From assembly GCA_004154925.1 (NCBI GenBank), contig QJNS01000159.1, positions 48,290 to 112,289 on the forward strand: a DNA stretch of 64,000 bases, given 5' to 3'. The notes under the pieces are model-generated. The model was given only the letters and a program-made list of their open reading frames with translations. It had not been told where the DNA came from and made no database searches. Below are positions 54,522-64,000 of the stretch, piece by piece (within the stretch, counting starts at the first letter, position 1; each line of letters opens with the position of its first letter). The position numbers were made by a program, and so were the translations under genes. Source of the stretch: Monosporascus cannonballus (Eukaryota > Ascomycota > Sordariomycetes > Xylariales).

Positions 54522-55957
54522 ATGATCTTGGGGCCAGTGTCGTATCTGGACTGCATCGTCTTCTGCATCTTCCTCACGCCGCAGCTGTTGATTCACGTCG
54601 GCCTCCTCAAGACAGTGTCCATCGTGCTACGGTGCCTGCCGTTTCTACGTGAGTTCGCCGCTGCCGCGTCCCGGTTGGTCCATACATCGACCTGTATCCC
54701 GTACCTATCGACCAAGAGGCCAGAAACCGAGGGGGTGGGCTTGCTGATGGATTCCGGCCAGTAACCAGATTACCCTACGAGTTCATCCGCGAGCGGTTCT
54801 TCGTCAGCCGCATTGACCAAACGCCGTTCGTGCGGAATGCGACGCCATTCGAGGACTTCGTCATCCGCTGCGTGCGCTACGCGTTCGCTAACATACCGCC
54901 CGGGATCGGGCGAGTCTTCTTCTCGAAGCCCGTCGCCCTGCCGTTCCTTAGGTTTCGGATGCTGCGCCACGGCTACCTGAGGTGCTCAGTCCGCTGGAAT
55001 GAGCACACCACTGTAAGTCAATCACTGGCCGGACCGAACTATGGCGCGGGTGCTCATTTGCCTCGAACTACAGGCACGGTTCAAGGGCATATGGATAAGA
55101 AAAGACCCCTCAGAGAAGCCCGACATTTGCGTGTTGTATGCACATGGTAAGGTGGATTCTCACAAAACGATTCGATTTCACCTCTGAATTGGCGCTGACA
55201 GTGTGATGAAGGAGGCGGGTTCTCGATGGGCTCCTGCTTCTTCTATCTCGAGTTTTTGCTGACCTGGGCCAGCCTGTTGACCGAGGCTGGATATCTCAAC
55301 CCAGCAATATTTGCGTTAGACTACACTCTAGTCCCCGACGGTAGCTTTCCTACGCAGTTGGAGGAGGCGATTGCAAGCTACGAGCATGTGCTCTCGATGG
55401 TAGGAGACCCGTCCAGAATATGTCTCAGCGGTGACTCGGCCGGTGCAACTATCATGCTTAGCCTGTTGCTTCATCTATCCAACCTGAGCCGCCATTCGGA
55501 GGAAATGAATGGACTGGGCTCGCGGCGTCTTCCGAAACCGGGAATGGCGGCGCTCATATCCCCCTGGATAACGCTGGTCTCCGATAAACACCGCAATACG
55601 GCAAGCGACTATCTTAACGCGGAGAACCTGCATCAGTATGCGCGTCAATATTCCGGTGGTGGGGTTGCAGTAGATGACCCTCTAGTATCGCCAGGGAACT
55701 GCAGGGACGTATCATGGTGGAGGTATGCATGTCCCGACGATGGCATACACGTAGCATACGGCGCCGAGGAGGTTTTGTCGGGCGATGTTCAGGATTTCGT
55801 CAAGTTCTTAGAGGCAAACCATATCAAGGTTAGCAGTAGGAGGGAGGTAGGAGGCATTCATGCCTGGCCTGTCGCTTGTCTGTTCCTTAGCACCGCTCCA
55901 GAGGAAAGAAAGAAAGGCTTGAAGAATTTGATCTCTCATATTAGAGAGCAGATATAG
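54522..55957 (+). CDS. HSL-type alpha/beta-hydrolase (membrane esterase)
   Basis: Exons 54522-54648, 54762-55012, 55074-55146 and 55212-55957; 398 residues. Introns begin GTGAGT, GTAAGT, GTAAGG and end CAG, CAG, AAG. ATG at 54522 is the first of the frame and starts a hydrophobic helix (Y-L-D-C-I-V-F-C-I-F-L). Oxyanion motif H-G-G-G-F at 150-154, the glycine triplet formed across the third intron; nucleophile Ser226 in G-D-S-A-G; acid region in G-A-E-E-V; catalytic His367 in G-G-I-H-A-W-P. The layout matches fungal lipase/steryl-acetyl-hydrolase-like esterases of the hormone-sensitive-lipase family. The natural ester is unknown. Confidence 0.87.
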
Positions 55958-58158
55958 ACATATATAGAAGTGGACCACTCGGTCCAGCGTCAACGAGACG
56001 GCTGCCGCTTCGCGGTAGCGCCATGTCAGATTAGATCAAGTAATGCCTTCATCGATCGACACAGCAGTGGAGGAACCATAGTACGTGAATACTCGGCTTC
56101 TAAACTGCTGATAGCTGTTGGTCTCCGACAAGCTCTTTGTAACTTATCATCATCCATGACGCCGGAGCGTAAGATGGCTAGATCCGGACGAGGCTTGGAA
56201 GAGTCAGAGAGACGCAGCCGTAGAGTCCCAATGCTCATACAGTCTGACCTCGCATACAAGTCTAGTTTTGGAATGCGACATGAATACGACACTAGTCGCG
56301 TCGATCAAGCACGTGGGAAAATGAACGTGCCTGGTTGAGTAGTACTGTTTCTGGGACGATGTTTGGTCATTCGCGGGTACCAGGCCCCAAACATGAGTTA
56401 ACGTAAGGCTGAGCTGCGTCCCCGGCCGAGTCGACCTTGAACAAGTAATAGCTAATGTAGGTTGCCCGTTGTGAGCTTCAAGGGAACCCCAGGCGCGAAC
56501 CCGCGTGACGTGATATGAAAACAATTTGTTCTGGGTCTTGTAAACGGCGAGACGGGAGGGTTTCGAAAATACTAACCGAGGAAACCAGAATGTCTTGAAC
56601 AATACCAGAACAATATTGCGATGACAACCTGAAAACAAATCAGCGAATAAGGCTGCCGGGGCCGAGGCTCGACCATGACTATGACTGCGAAGTGACGGAA
56701 TCGCGTACTTACTGCTACCCTATGCAGGCAGCTATGTATGTGCCTGTCAGCAAACCTGCGTGCGATGACCGAAAGAATGATCGATCCCACCTGACGAACT
56801 GGATGGGGTCTGCAGGGAGTTGTGGCGGTGTCCATCACAATACAAAGGAACTACTGTACCGGGAACCCCTGCTACTGCATGCTGCTTGATTTTCGCATCT
56901 TGCTTACTTGGTACTTGCGCATATAAAACAGCGTTCTTCGCCGCCCGTGCTCTGTAGCTTGGTTTGACATTTGGAGCAGACACAATAAGAGACTCGAGCC
57001 AGTGCCGGCCTACCTAACCTATAACGGTCTAAAAGCCCGTCCCCTAAAAGGCTACCGGCCGACTCGCCAGCAAATCATAGCCCGTCCTACAGCAAACAGC
57101 TGACAGCTCTCCCCCAGGACTCTCATCATTGAGTTCTGCTTGAGCTTTCCCATTCCCCAGTCAACCAAATCCTCAACCATCCGTGTACAGTATATTACTC
57201 GTCCCCCGGCACCCTTTCATCCTATTCAACGCGGCCACAGCCCACTTTCACCGCCTTAGGAAACTCATTATCTGAGCTCTTTCTGCCTTCGAATCGGAAC
57301 CCCGCAATCGACCGCATTCCATCGATCAGGCACCAGATTTTATTAAAAAAAAAGGAAGAAAGAAAAAGGAAGACGACCGAGCACCAATCACAGGTCCTTT
57401 ACGCAGGTTTGAGGTGGGTAGGTACATATACACTGCATGACATTCATCCTAGAATACAATAAGAAGGCATAACCTGACAAGCAGACGTGGTTATAAGGTT
57501 GCTTCCCGCTACCTTAAAACCCTCTCAACATACACGTATCCCAAATTTACCTGGTGGTCATCTATGTTAGGTACTCGCATAGAAGTGCCCATGAGACTCC
57601 GACTTGTATTGTAACCCAGAATCACAACCCCAAGTCGATTTCATACTTCAGGTTGCTTGAGCCTTGAGCTAAATCAAGTCTCACCATCGTTGGCTTCTGC
57701 AATCCCATCTGTACCGGTATATATATATATATACCCCAATATCTGTACTGTACGGTGTGTGCCCAGAGCCTCAATCGCACGTACCTGTCGTATATGACTG
57801 CAGGCTTTTGCATGGTCCAAGTCTCCAGGCAGTCGCAAAACACCAGTCCAAGCCAAGGTCCTCTTATAATAAAGAGCACTTCAGGGTTGTTGTCGACTAT
57901 CGAGACCTGCATTAGCCCCTCCATCCGATAGAGAACCCCTGCACTCAAGTTCCCCCTTCCCCTTCCTCTACGGACGAACAAAGGTAGAAAAGGCCAACTC
58001 TCTGACGCTGTGCTGTCTTTGTTTAACCAGCTACACAGAACCATTTCGGGAGGAACCTAAACGCTTGTTTACGGTCTCGTCCTAAACCTAAGGGGGGAAA
58101 CCTAGGGTGGCCATCTCGCACCCTTCGCTGCCCTGCCGTTTATGCCGGAACCAAAACC
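55958..58158. other. Intergenic, 2.2 kb
   Basis: No gene supported. The right half (about 57200-58158) is probably the promoter and leader of the NC2 alpha gene and carries a (TA)8 tract at 57718-57733 and an A-run near 57343. Minus-strand frames at 56026-56292 and 57622-58044 show no family features. Confidence 0.5.
57718..57733. repeat. (TA)8 microsatellite
   Basis: Sixteen bases of perfect TA repeat in noncoding DNA upstream of the NC2 alpha gene. Confidence 0.8.
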
Positions 58159-59304
58159 ATGTCAACTGAAGATGGTACATATGCGCCAAGGTCGCCCGAC
58201 CTCTCTTTCTTAGCAGCCGGGTCCGACATCCCTCCCAACGTCAATAGCTCCGAGCGCCCGCAAATACCACCACCTGTGAATCTCTACTACCACAAAGCCA
58301 CTGAAGGCGAATCACCAGGTGCCCTCAAGCAGGCCAAGCCCCAACTCCACCATGCTTCCCAATTCGGATATCAACCTCAATCACCACCACTCCCACTAGC
58401 GCAAGCACAATCAAACACGATATCAGCAGGAGCTGACCTTGGATTTAATAACAACCAGCACTACCAGCACCACGACCAATTCACTCAATATTCTTCTAAT
58501 CCATATCCACCTCACCAACCAGCTGTTCAAGAGCCTCGCCCGGGGTCGTATCCGCAACAGCAGAGTTCTGCACCACCTGTCTACGGAACTTTATCACAGG
58601 AGCAGAGCGTTCCCCGACCTTACTACCCACCTTTTTCTGCGCCGACATCAGCAGCTGCTCAGTATCAAACGTCGCAAACTCAATTAGCAAACTCTCTTTA
58701 TCCGCCTCCTGGTGTAGATCCGTATTCTCACCCGCAGCCAACCGTATTAGGCCTTTCGGTGTCGCAAACCCCGCTGGGGCAAGATCCTGAGTCCTCGACG
58801 GCACGAGAAACGTTACAATACGACGGCCGCCAAAAAGCTCGAACCTCGCATTCCGCAAACGCCATGCCCCCGCGAAAATCCGCACAGATGGCGGCGACGC
58901 AGCCAGAGGTCATGCCTTCGCCGGTCAAGACGAAATTCCCTACCGCTCGTATCAAGAGGATAATGCAAGCGGACGAAGAGGTCGGGAAGGTCGCCCAGCA
59001 GACGCCAATCGCCGTCGGCAAGGCACTCGAACTCTTCATGGTACAGCTCGTGACGAAGAGCGCAGAGGTGGCCCGGGAGAAGAATTCGAAGAGGATAACG
59101 GCGCAGATGCTCAAGCAAGCGGTGGAATCAGCTAATGAATGGGACTTCCTGCAAGACATAGTAGCAAAAGTGAGTGAGAAGGAAGAGTCATCCAAGAGCG
59201 CCGCCGGCAGGGCCCGGCCAGAGAGCGATAGCGACGAGGAGGCGGACGCGGGAGAACCTAAAAGGAAGGGAAGGGGTGGCCGCAAAAAGAAAGCGCCGGC
59301 ATGA
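58159..59304 (+). CDS. Transcription repressor NC2 alpha (Bur6/DRAP1)
   Basis: 381 residues, no intron. The histone fold lies at about 257-345: K-F-P-T-A-R-I-K-R-I-M-Q-A-D-E-E-V-G-K-V, then K-A-L-E-L-F-M, and R-I-T-A-Q-M-L-K-Q-A-V, the NC2 alpha signature of the NF-Y C/CBF group. The C-terminus is acidic, then strongly basic (K-R-K-G-R-G-G-R-K-K-K), fitting nuclear import. With NC2 beta it binds TBP on the core promoter and blocks TFIIA/TFIIB. The first 240 residues are Pro/Gln/Tyr/Ser-rich and disordered, much longer than in yeast Bur6. An internal M-P-P-R-K-S start near residue 236 would give a yeast-like short form. Confidence 0.9.
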   Translation: MSTEDGTYAPRSPDLSFLAAGSDIPPNVNSSERPQIPPPVNLYYHKATEGESPGALKQAKPQLHHASQFGYQPQSPPLPLAQAQSNTISAGADLGFNNNQHYQHHDQFTQYSSNPYPPHQPAVQEPRPGSYPQQQSSAPPVYGTLSQEQSVPRPYYPPFSAPTSAAAQYQTSQTQLANSLYPPPGVDPYSHPQPTVLGLSVSQTPLGQDPESSTARETLQYDGRQKARTSHSANAMPPRKSAQMAATQPEVMPSPVKTKFPTARIKRIMQADEEVGKVAQQTPIAVGKALELFMVQLVTKSAEVAREKNSKRITAQMLKQAVESANEWDFLQDIVAKVSEKEESSKSAAGRARPESDSDEEADAGEPKRKGRGGRKKKAPA

Positions 59305-60731
59305 GTTTCTAACTGGGGAGTTGCTTGGGCGAGCTGGGCTCTTCACATCCTTGACGATACGATGAGCTATGGAATATGAACGGAAGGTTTGGGCCTGCCC
59401 GGCGTTTGAGCGTGAAAGGCATACATTGGCGTTGGTAGCGGCGCTTGGGGATCTCCATCCCTTCGCGAGGGGGAGCTTTGATGTGCAGCCTGCATTGGCC
59501 ACATTCTTGTTTACCTAAGCGGCCACACAAGGAGAGGGCCCGAGGTACGTGGCAGCTGCATATGGAATCATGCAGGCTATTGCTAGAGTAATAGCATGTA
59601 CAAGGAGCTACTATGGCTATTATTCTCCGTCGGACGTGCTGATGCATGTATCTGCGATCAATAGCCCTGTTCCTCCGCATTCTTTGTTCAGAAGACCACC
59701 GTCGCTTTGATATCGGACAGGAGTCTGTCATCTGCTCGAGGTAAAGATGCACTCTCGTGATGTTCGAATATCCGGTTGGTAGGCCTACCTGCGTAAACCA
59801 CTACGCAGGTGCATACGTGCATCATACCTAACATATACGCGTGCTGTAGGCGATGCGAGTGCCCCGCATCAGGTAAAAAGCTCCTGGAGGTATATGGATA
59901 AATACAGTCAGAGTTAAACACTAGATATGGCATATAAGCATATTGCTTGAAGCCAAAAATTGTCTAAATTCTATAGGTAGGTAAAGAGGATCCCGAGCAA
60001 GCATTCATTATATTTCAAAATCTCGACGGGATGCCAGATACTCTAAGGATTTTGCTGATCGAGCCCCCCCTCCCCCTCCCCCTATGCCTGCGGGTAAGGA
60101 GCCGAGAGTACAGCACAGCACGGTACCTGCAACTGTTCCCACAATTTGCGGTGCAGTTCCCCCCTTTCCAACAACCCTTAACTTCTGTTCAAACATCCTT
60201 GCCCGCTTGAAAAGCCAATCAGCTAATCAAGCCTTTTCGAGTCTCCTTATTATTTTAGTCAACGACCTTAATTTTTTTAGTTTCACTTTATACGAAGTAC
60301 TAGAAGACTGTAGTTACCCATTAAAGCGGGCAGCCGGCAAGCACCAAGCGCGGCCGAGGCCCAGAAAAGGACAATGGATGGTCACCTTGAATGGTCAATT
60401 TTCCATATCGGGGATTGATGGACGGAGACTTGTAGCAAAAGGACAAGATCGCTTATTATTATGCCGACAAGCTTTAACGGGCTATTTGAACACCTTTACA
60501 ATATCTACACAGTCCTCTATCACGCCTCGTACATACATTCATTACATGAGTAAGGTCATGCATGCACGGAACGACGAATCGATCTGATCTGATACGAGAA
60601 ACTGTTGACCCACGCCCTCATCGGCGGCCATGATACAGGCTCTCCCTAATTGGTCCAGTTGATGTTCGAAGACCGAGGAGGCATCGCGCCTCTCATGATT
60701 TCTCTACCATTCCCGTGACGACACTTCGATA
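59305..60731. other. Intergenic, upstream of Pik1
   Basis: 3' region of the NC2 alpha gene and promoter of the PI 4-kinase gene. A CCAAT motif lies at 60215-60219 and a C/T-rich tract near 60065-60082. No gene recognised. Confidence 0.5.
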
Positions 60732-63700
60732 ATGTCGTGGGAACTGCTCCAGCGCTTCATCGAGAGTGATGTCTTCAACCAGAACCCCTTCCTCTCCGTC
60801 TCATATCTGTCGTACGTATTCCCCTCCTCCCCGGTCCAAGCTGCCAGCTCGAGGATTTCGGCCCCAGCATTTTGCTGATCTTTTTGTCCTTCTAAATTAC
60901 AGACGATATGCAGACCATGTCGGAATTCACTACGTATTATGCTCGAAGCTCCGGCAGTTTCCCTACGAAGATATCGAATTCTTCCTCCCCCAGCTATGTC
61001 ATCTTATAATCAGCGTCGATAATGAGTCCATGGCTCTGGAGGAATTTTTGTTGGATCTGTGCGAGGAATCTGTCACTGCAGCGTTACTGGTCTGTACATG
61101 CGCACGCGCAAAAAGGAATACTCGGACTTGGTTGCTAAACAGACAGTAGACTTTTTGGCTCTTCCAAACCTACTTACACGACCTTGCTTCGACGCCGCAA
61201 GCGCAAACATTCAAGACCTGCCGGAGGGTTTACAATAAAGTCCAGCACATCGTATTCGGGCTGTCGGACGCGAGGCAGGACAAGATCAAGGAGAACATTC
61301 TCCCGGTCACCGTCCTCGCCAGTTTTGCGCTGGCCAGTATTGGTCTTCCTATCCTGTCACAATGGGCTGGTCCCCTGGCTGTCGCCCAGGCCAGGAAGGC
61401 GATACCTTCGGAGGATGTCATTTCCGAGACGAACATGCCTTCCAAGGTCACGAGAAGCCAGACAGTTACCGGGACTACCACGAGGTCGCGCCGGGCTAGG
61501 GAGGGACACCAGGAGGCGAGCACGTCAGATGCGCCAGCCTCTGCACAATTGCCCGTCAGACCGCCGCACAGCCCCTTTCCAAGGACGCCGAGAACGCCGT
61601 CGGCCGAGTCGGGTCTCCAAGCCGTGCTTGAAACGCGAAAGCCGAGCGGCCTTGACGACCGGTTGTTGGATGCTCGGCTAAGTTCTACGTCTCTGCCTCT
61701 GCCCGAGATGAGGGAGATGAGATCGCCCCGCGTAGTGACGGGGCCGCCGACGCCGCTTTCTGCCGGTCTGGCTCGCCCCATTGACGCTATCTCCCGCAGG
61801 CATTCGCACCACGCGAAGTCCATCATAGACCAGGCGGAGATGTCTTCGGCGCAGAAGAGGAGGCTGTTGCGACAGAACTACTTCCGTTGCCAGACAGCGT
61901 TCCTGACCGCGCTCGAGGACATATCCAACCGACTCGTCATCGTGCCTAAGCCCGCTCGACTCAGCGCCCTGAGAGCCGAGCTGGCTCTGATCGCCAGAGA
62001 TCTGCCCGCCGAGGTCGACATACCAGTGATATGTCCGCCTTCGCTTGTAGATGGCTTGCCTTCAAAAAGCCGACATCATCGTATCGTGAGAATCAACCCG
62101 GCGGAAGCTACCGTCCTTAACAGCGCGGAAAAGGTGCCGTATCTATTGATGGTCGAGATACTCCGTGACGACTTCACTTTCGACCCGGACTCCGTCGATA
62201 ACCAAAGGCTTATAACTACTCTGCTGGCGGAGCAAGGATCTCGCAAGCGGATCTTCGACCTGTCGGAGGCTGAGCGTTTACCAGCTAACGATCCAGCGTC
62301 GGAGTCAACTATAGCCGAGGAACCCGACAGCGTCTTTGAGCCTACTTCTGGCGACCTGGGAAGTTCTCCGATGCTGCGACCATCTGATGATGACGACGAG
62401 GCCGGGGCCAAGAAAAATGGAAAGATAAAAAATCACGCGACGCGCTCGGTCAACGCCCCTGGTATAAGTCTATCCGATTCAAATACGCCGAGGACATCGG
62501 GAACGTCTACTTCAGGGTCCAGTAGCCCAAGTCCGTTCAAGAAAGCGATGACGATGCCGAATCCGCGGAATACCTCCGCTGATCAACCAGATTTCTCGGC
62601 TCTCGCGACCCATATGCGGACTGCATCCCAGATGCTAGCTCAGTTAGAAGCGACGAGTGGTAAGCGGCCGAAGCATGAGGTGGCCGCCATTAGATCCAAG
62701 ATTATCGCCAGTATGCAGAGCTTGGAGGAAAAGAGTTTCGACCTCGATGACGGCCAGGGGCCGACGTTCGACTTGATTATGGCCAAAACGGCGGCATCTT
62801 CGGTATCTGAGGGCGGCAACGACCTCGACGACGACCTCGACCCGAGCAACGCAGCCGCTGGGGCAGCCAGGATGGAGAACGACGCGATGACCGGAGGCGT
62901 TCAGAGAAAAGGGGACCGGGATGATCCTAGCGCTGCCGTCTTTGGCGAGGCGTGGAACATGAAAAAGGAACGTATCCGGAAATCTTCCCCGTACGGATGG
63001 ATGAAAAACTGGGATCTCGTCAGTGTCATTGTCAAGACCGGGGCCGATCTGCGTCAAGAGGCTTTTGCTTGTCAGCTGATTCAGGTATGCGACAAGATTT
63101 GGGCCGACGCCGGGATTCCCGTCTGGGTGAAGATTATGCGGATATTGGTCACCGGTGAATCCTCAGGGCTCGTCGAGACTATCACTAACGGTGTCTCGCT
63201 TCATTCCTTGAAGAGGAGCCTGACCATGGCGTCGATCGAGTCGGGGGTCAATCCCCGGCGGCGGTTTGCGACTTTGAAGGACCACTGGGTTAAGACGTTC
63301 GGCAAGCCGAACGGCGAACCATACAAGGCGGCTGTGGACGCTTTCAAGCGCTCCCTCGCGGCGTACAGCATAATATCGTACATCTTGCAGCTGAAGGACC
63401 GCCATAACGGCAATGTGCTCATCGACAACGAAGGACACATCATCCACATTGATTTCGGATTTATGCTCTCGAACTCGCCGGGCTCCGTCGGATTCGAGGC
63501 GGCGCCTTTCAAGCTGACATACGAGTACGTCGACGTGCTGGGCGGGGTCGGGTCCCCCGATTTCGAGGACTACAAGAGATTGTGCAAGCAAGCGTTCCAG
63601 GGTAAGTAAGCTCGGAGAGAAAAGGGAGAGATTCGGCCTTGTCTAGGCTACCCACGTTTGCTTTGCTTCCCATTGGGCTAACTCGTGTCGTATCGCAGCG

Positions 63701-63903
63701 CTACGCCGCTCCGCGGACAACATCATCGACCTCGTGCGCATGATGGGCCAGGAGTCAAACATGCCCTGTTTCTCGGCGGGCGTCGCGCAGGCGACCAATG
63801 CCCTGCGCCAGCGCTTCCAGCTGCACCTGAGCGCCGACGAGGCCGAGAACTTCGTCGAGACGGACCTCATTGCCAAGTCCCTCGGCAGCTACTACACGCG
63901 ACT
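60732..63903 (+). CDS. pik1: Phosphatidylinositol 4-kinase Pik1 (3' end beyond window)
   Basis: Exons 60732-60811, 60903-61089, 61150-63601 and 63699-63903; 974 residues so far, ending in C-T of a split codon at a GTAAGT donor, so at least one more exon follows. The N-terminal helical (LKU) domain has M-S-W-E-L-L-Q-R-F-I and L-T-F-W-L-F-Q-T-Y-L. A Ser/Thr/Pro-rich linker follows. The PI kinase domain shows catalytic D839 in L-K-D-R-H-N-G-N and D857 in H-I-D-F-G-F-M. It makes PI4P at the Golgi for secretion, with frequenin as activator. The second intron has an unusual donor (GTCTGT), but the join rebuilds A-L-L-T-F-W-L. The window end is poly-C/poly-G. Confidence 0.93.
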
Positions 63904-63955
63904 GTAAGTCGATGATGCCCCTTTTCTTTCTCACCCCTTACCCCCTACCCTTCCT

Positions 63956-63965
63956 CCCCCCCCCC

Positions 63966-63996
<31 letters not shown>

Positions 63997-64000
63997 CGGG
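63956..64000. repeat. C12-G29 homopolymer junction at the window edge
   Basis: Twelve C are followed directly by 29 G, one C and GGG. It falls in the intron after the fourth pik1 exon. Such a pure block is more typical of a sequencing or assembly artefact at a contig or gap edge than of an intron. Confidence 0.8.

Noticed and set aside
57289..57310. TTCGAATC-like B-box suggesting a tRNA gene
   Set aside because: No acceptor, D-arm or anticodon stem could be folded around it.

Overview
The window is nuclear DNA of a filamentous ascomycete (Pezizomycotina, most likely Sordariomycetes). Protein genes carry short GT..AG introns of about 50-110 bases. Fungal-specific families are present (Clr5 domain, Zn2Cys6 activator, mL67/Mhr1, PBN1, Pik1, Kri1), and intergenic DNA is rich in short TACCTA/TAGGTA motifs. 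No bacterial-type operon, CRISPR array, tRNA or rRNA gene was recognised. Family assignments come from reading translated sequence; no database search was possible.

Layout. Bases 1 to about 8,100 look like accessory, decaying DNA. They hold a palindrome cluster, a 241-base MITE with TA target-site duplication, two internal telomere-type hexamers, one apparently intact Clr5-domain gene, a six-hairpin-glycosidase-like gene broken by an in-frame TAG, and the wreck of a CPD photolyase gene. From 8.1 to 32.8 kb lies a dense housekeeping block: Hsp98/Hsp104 (-), mitoribosomal mL67/Mhr1 (+), a sulfotransferase-like P-loop protein (-), a membrane-anchored prolyl 4-hydroxylase (-), the GPI-mannosyltransferase subunit PBN1 (-), a RING/RS-rich protein (-), Rab5 (-), the ribosome-biogenesis factor KRI1 (+) and a large Zn2Cys6 transcription factor (-).

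From 32.8 to 39.7 kb is a gene desert. From 39.7 to 64 kb gene density rises again: separase (-), a small mitochondrial membrane protein of the DUF5321 type (+), a class II sirtuin (-), a mitochondrial cation-diffusion-facilitator transporter (+), D-xylulose kinase (+), an HSL-type esterase (+), the transcription repressor NC2 alpha (+), and the phosphatidylinositol 4-kinase Pik1 (+), which runs off the right edge.

The intact genes are mostly unrelated core functions, not a pathway cluster. The clearest shared regulation is the 802-base divergent promoter of hsp98 and the mL67 gene, which holds a perfect three-unit heat-shock element, a second GAA/TTC palindrome and a TATA-like box on the hsp98 side. 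Exon-intron structures below were built by hand from splice signals, reading-frame continuity and family conservation. I found no convincing new multi-gene system. The points most worth checking are the photolyase relic, the MITE and palindrome cluster, the recurrent TAGGTACCTA-like intergenic motif, the low-complexity insert inside the separase protease domain, and the poly-C/poly-G end of the window.
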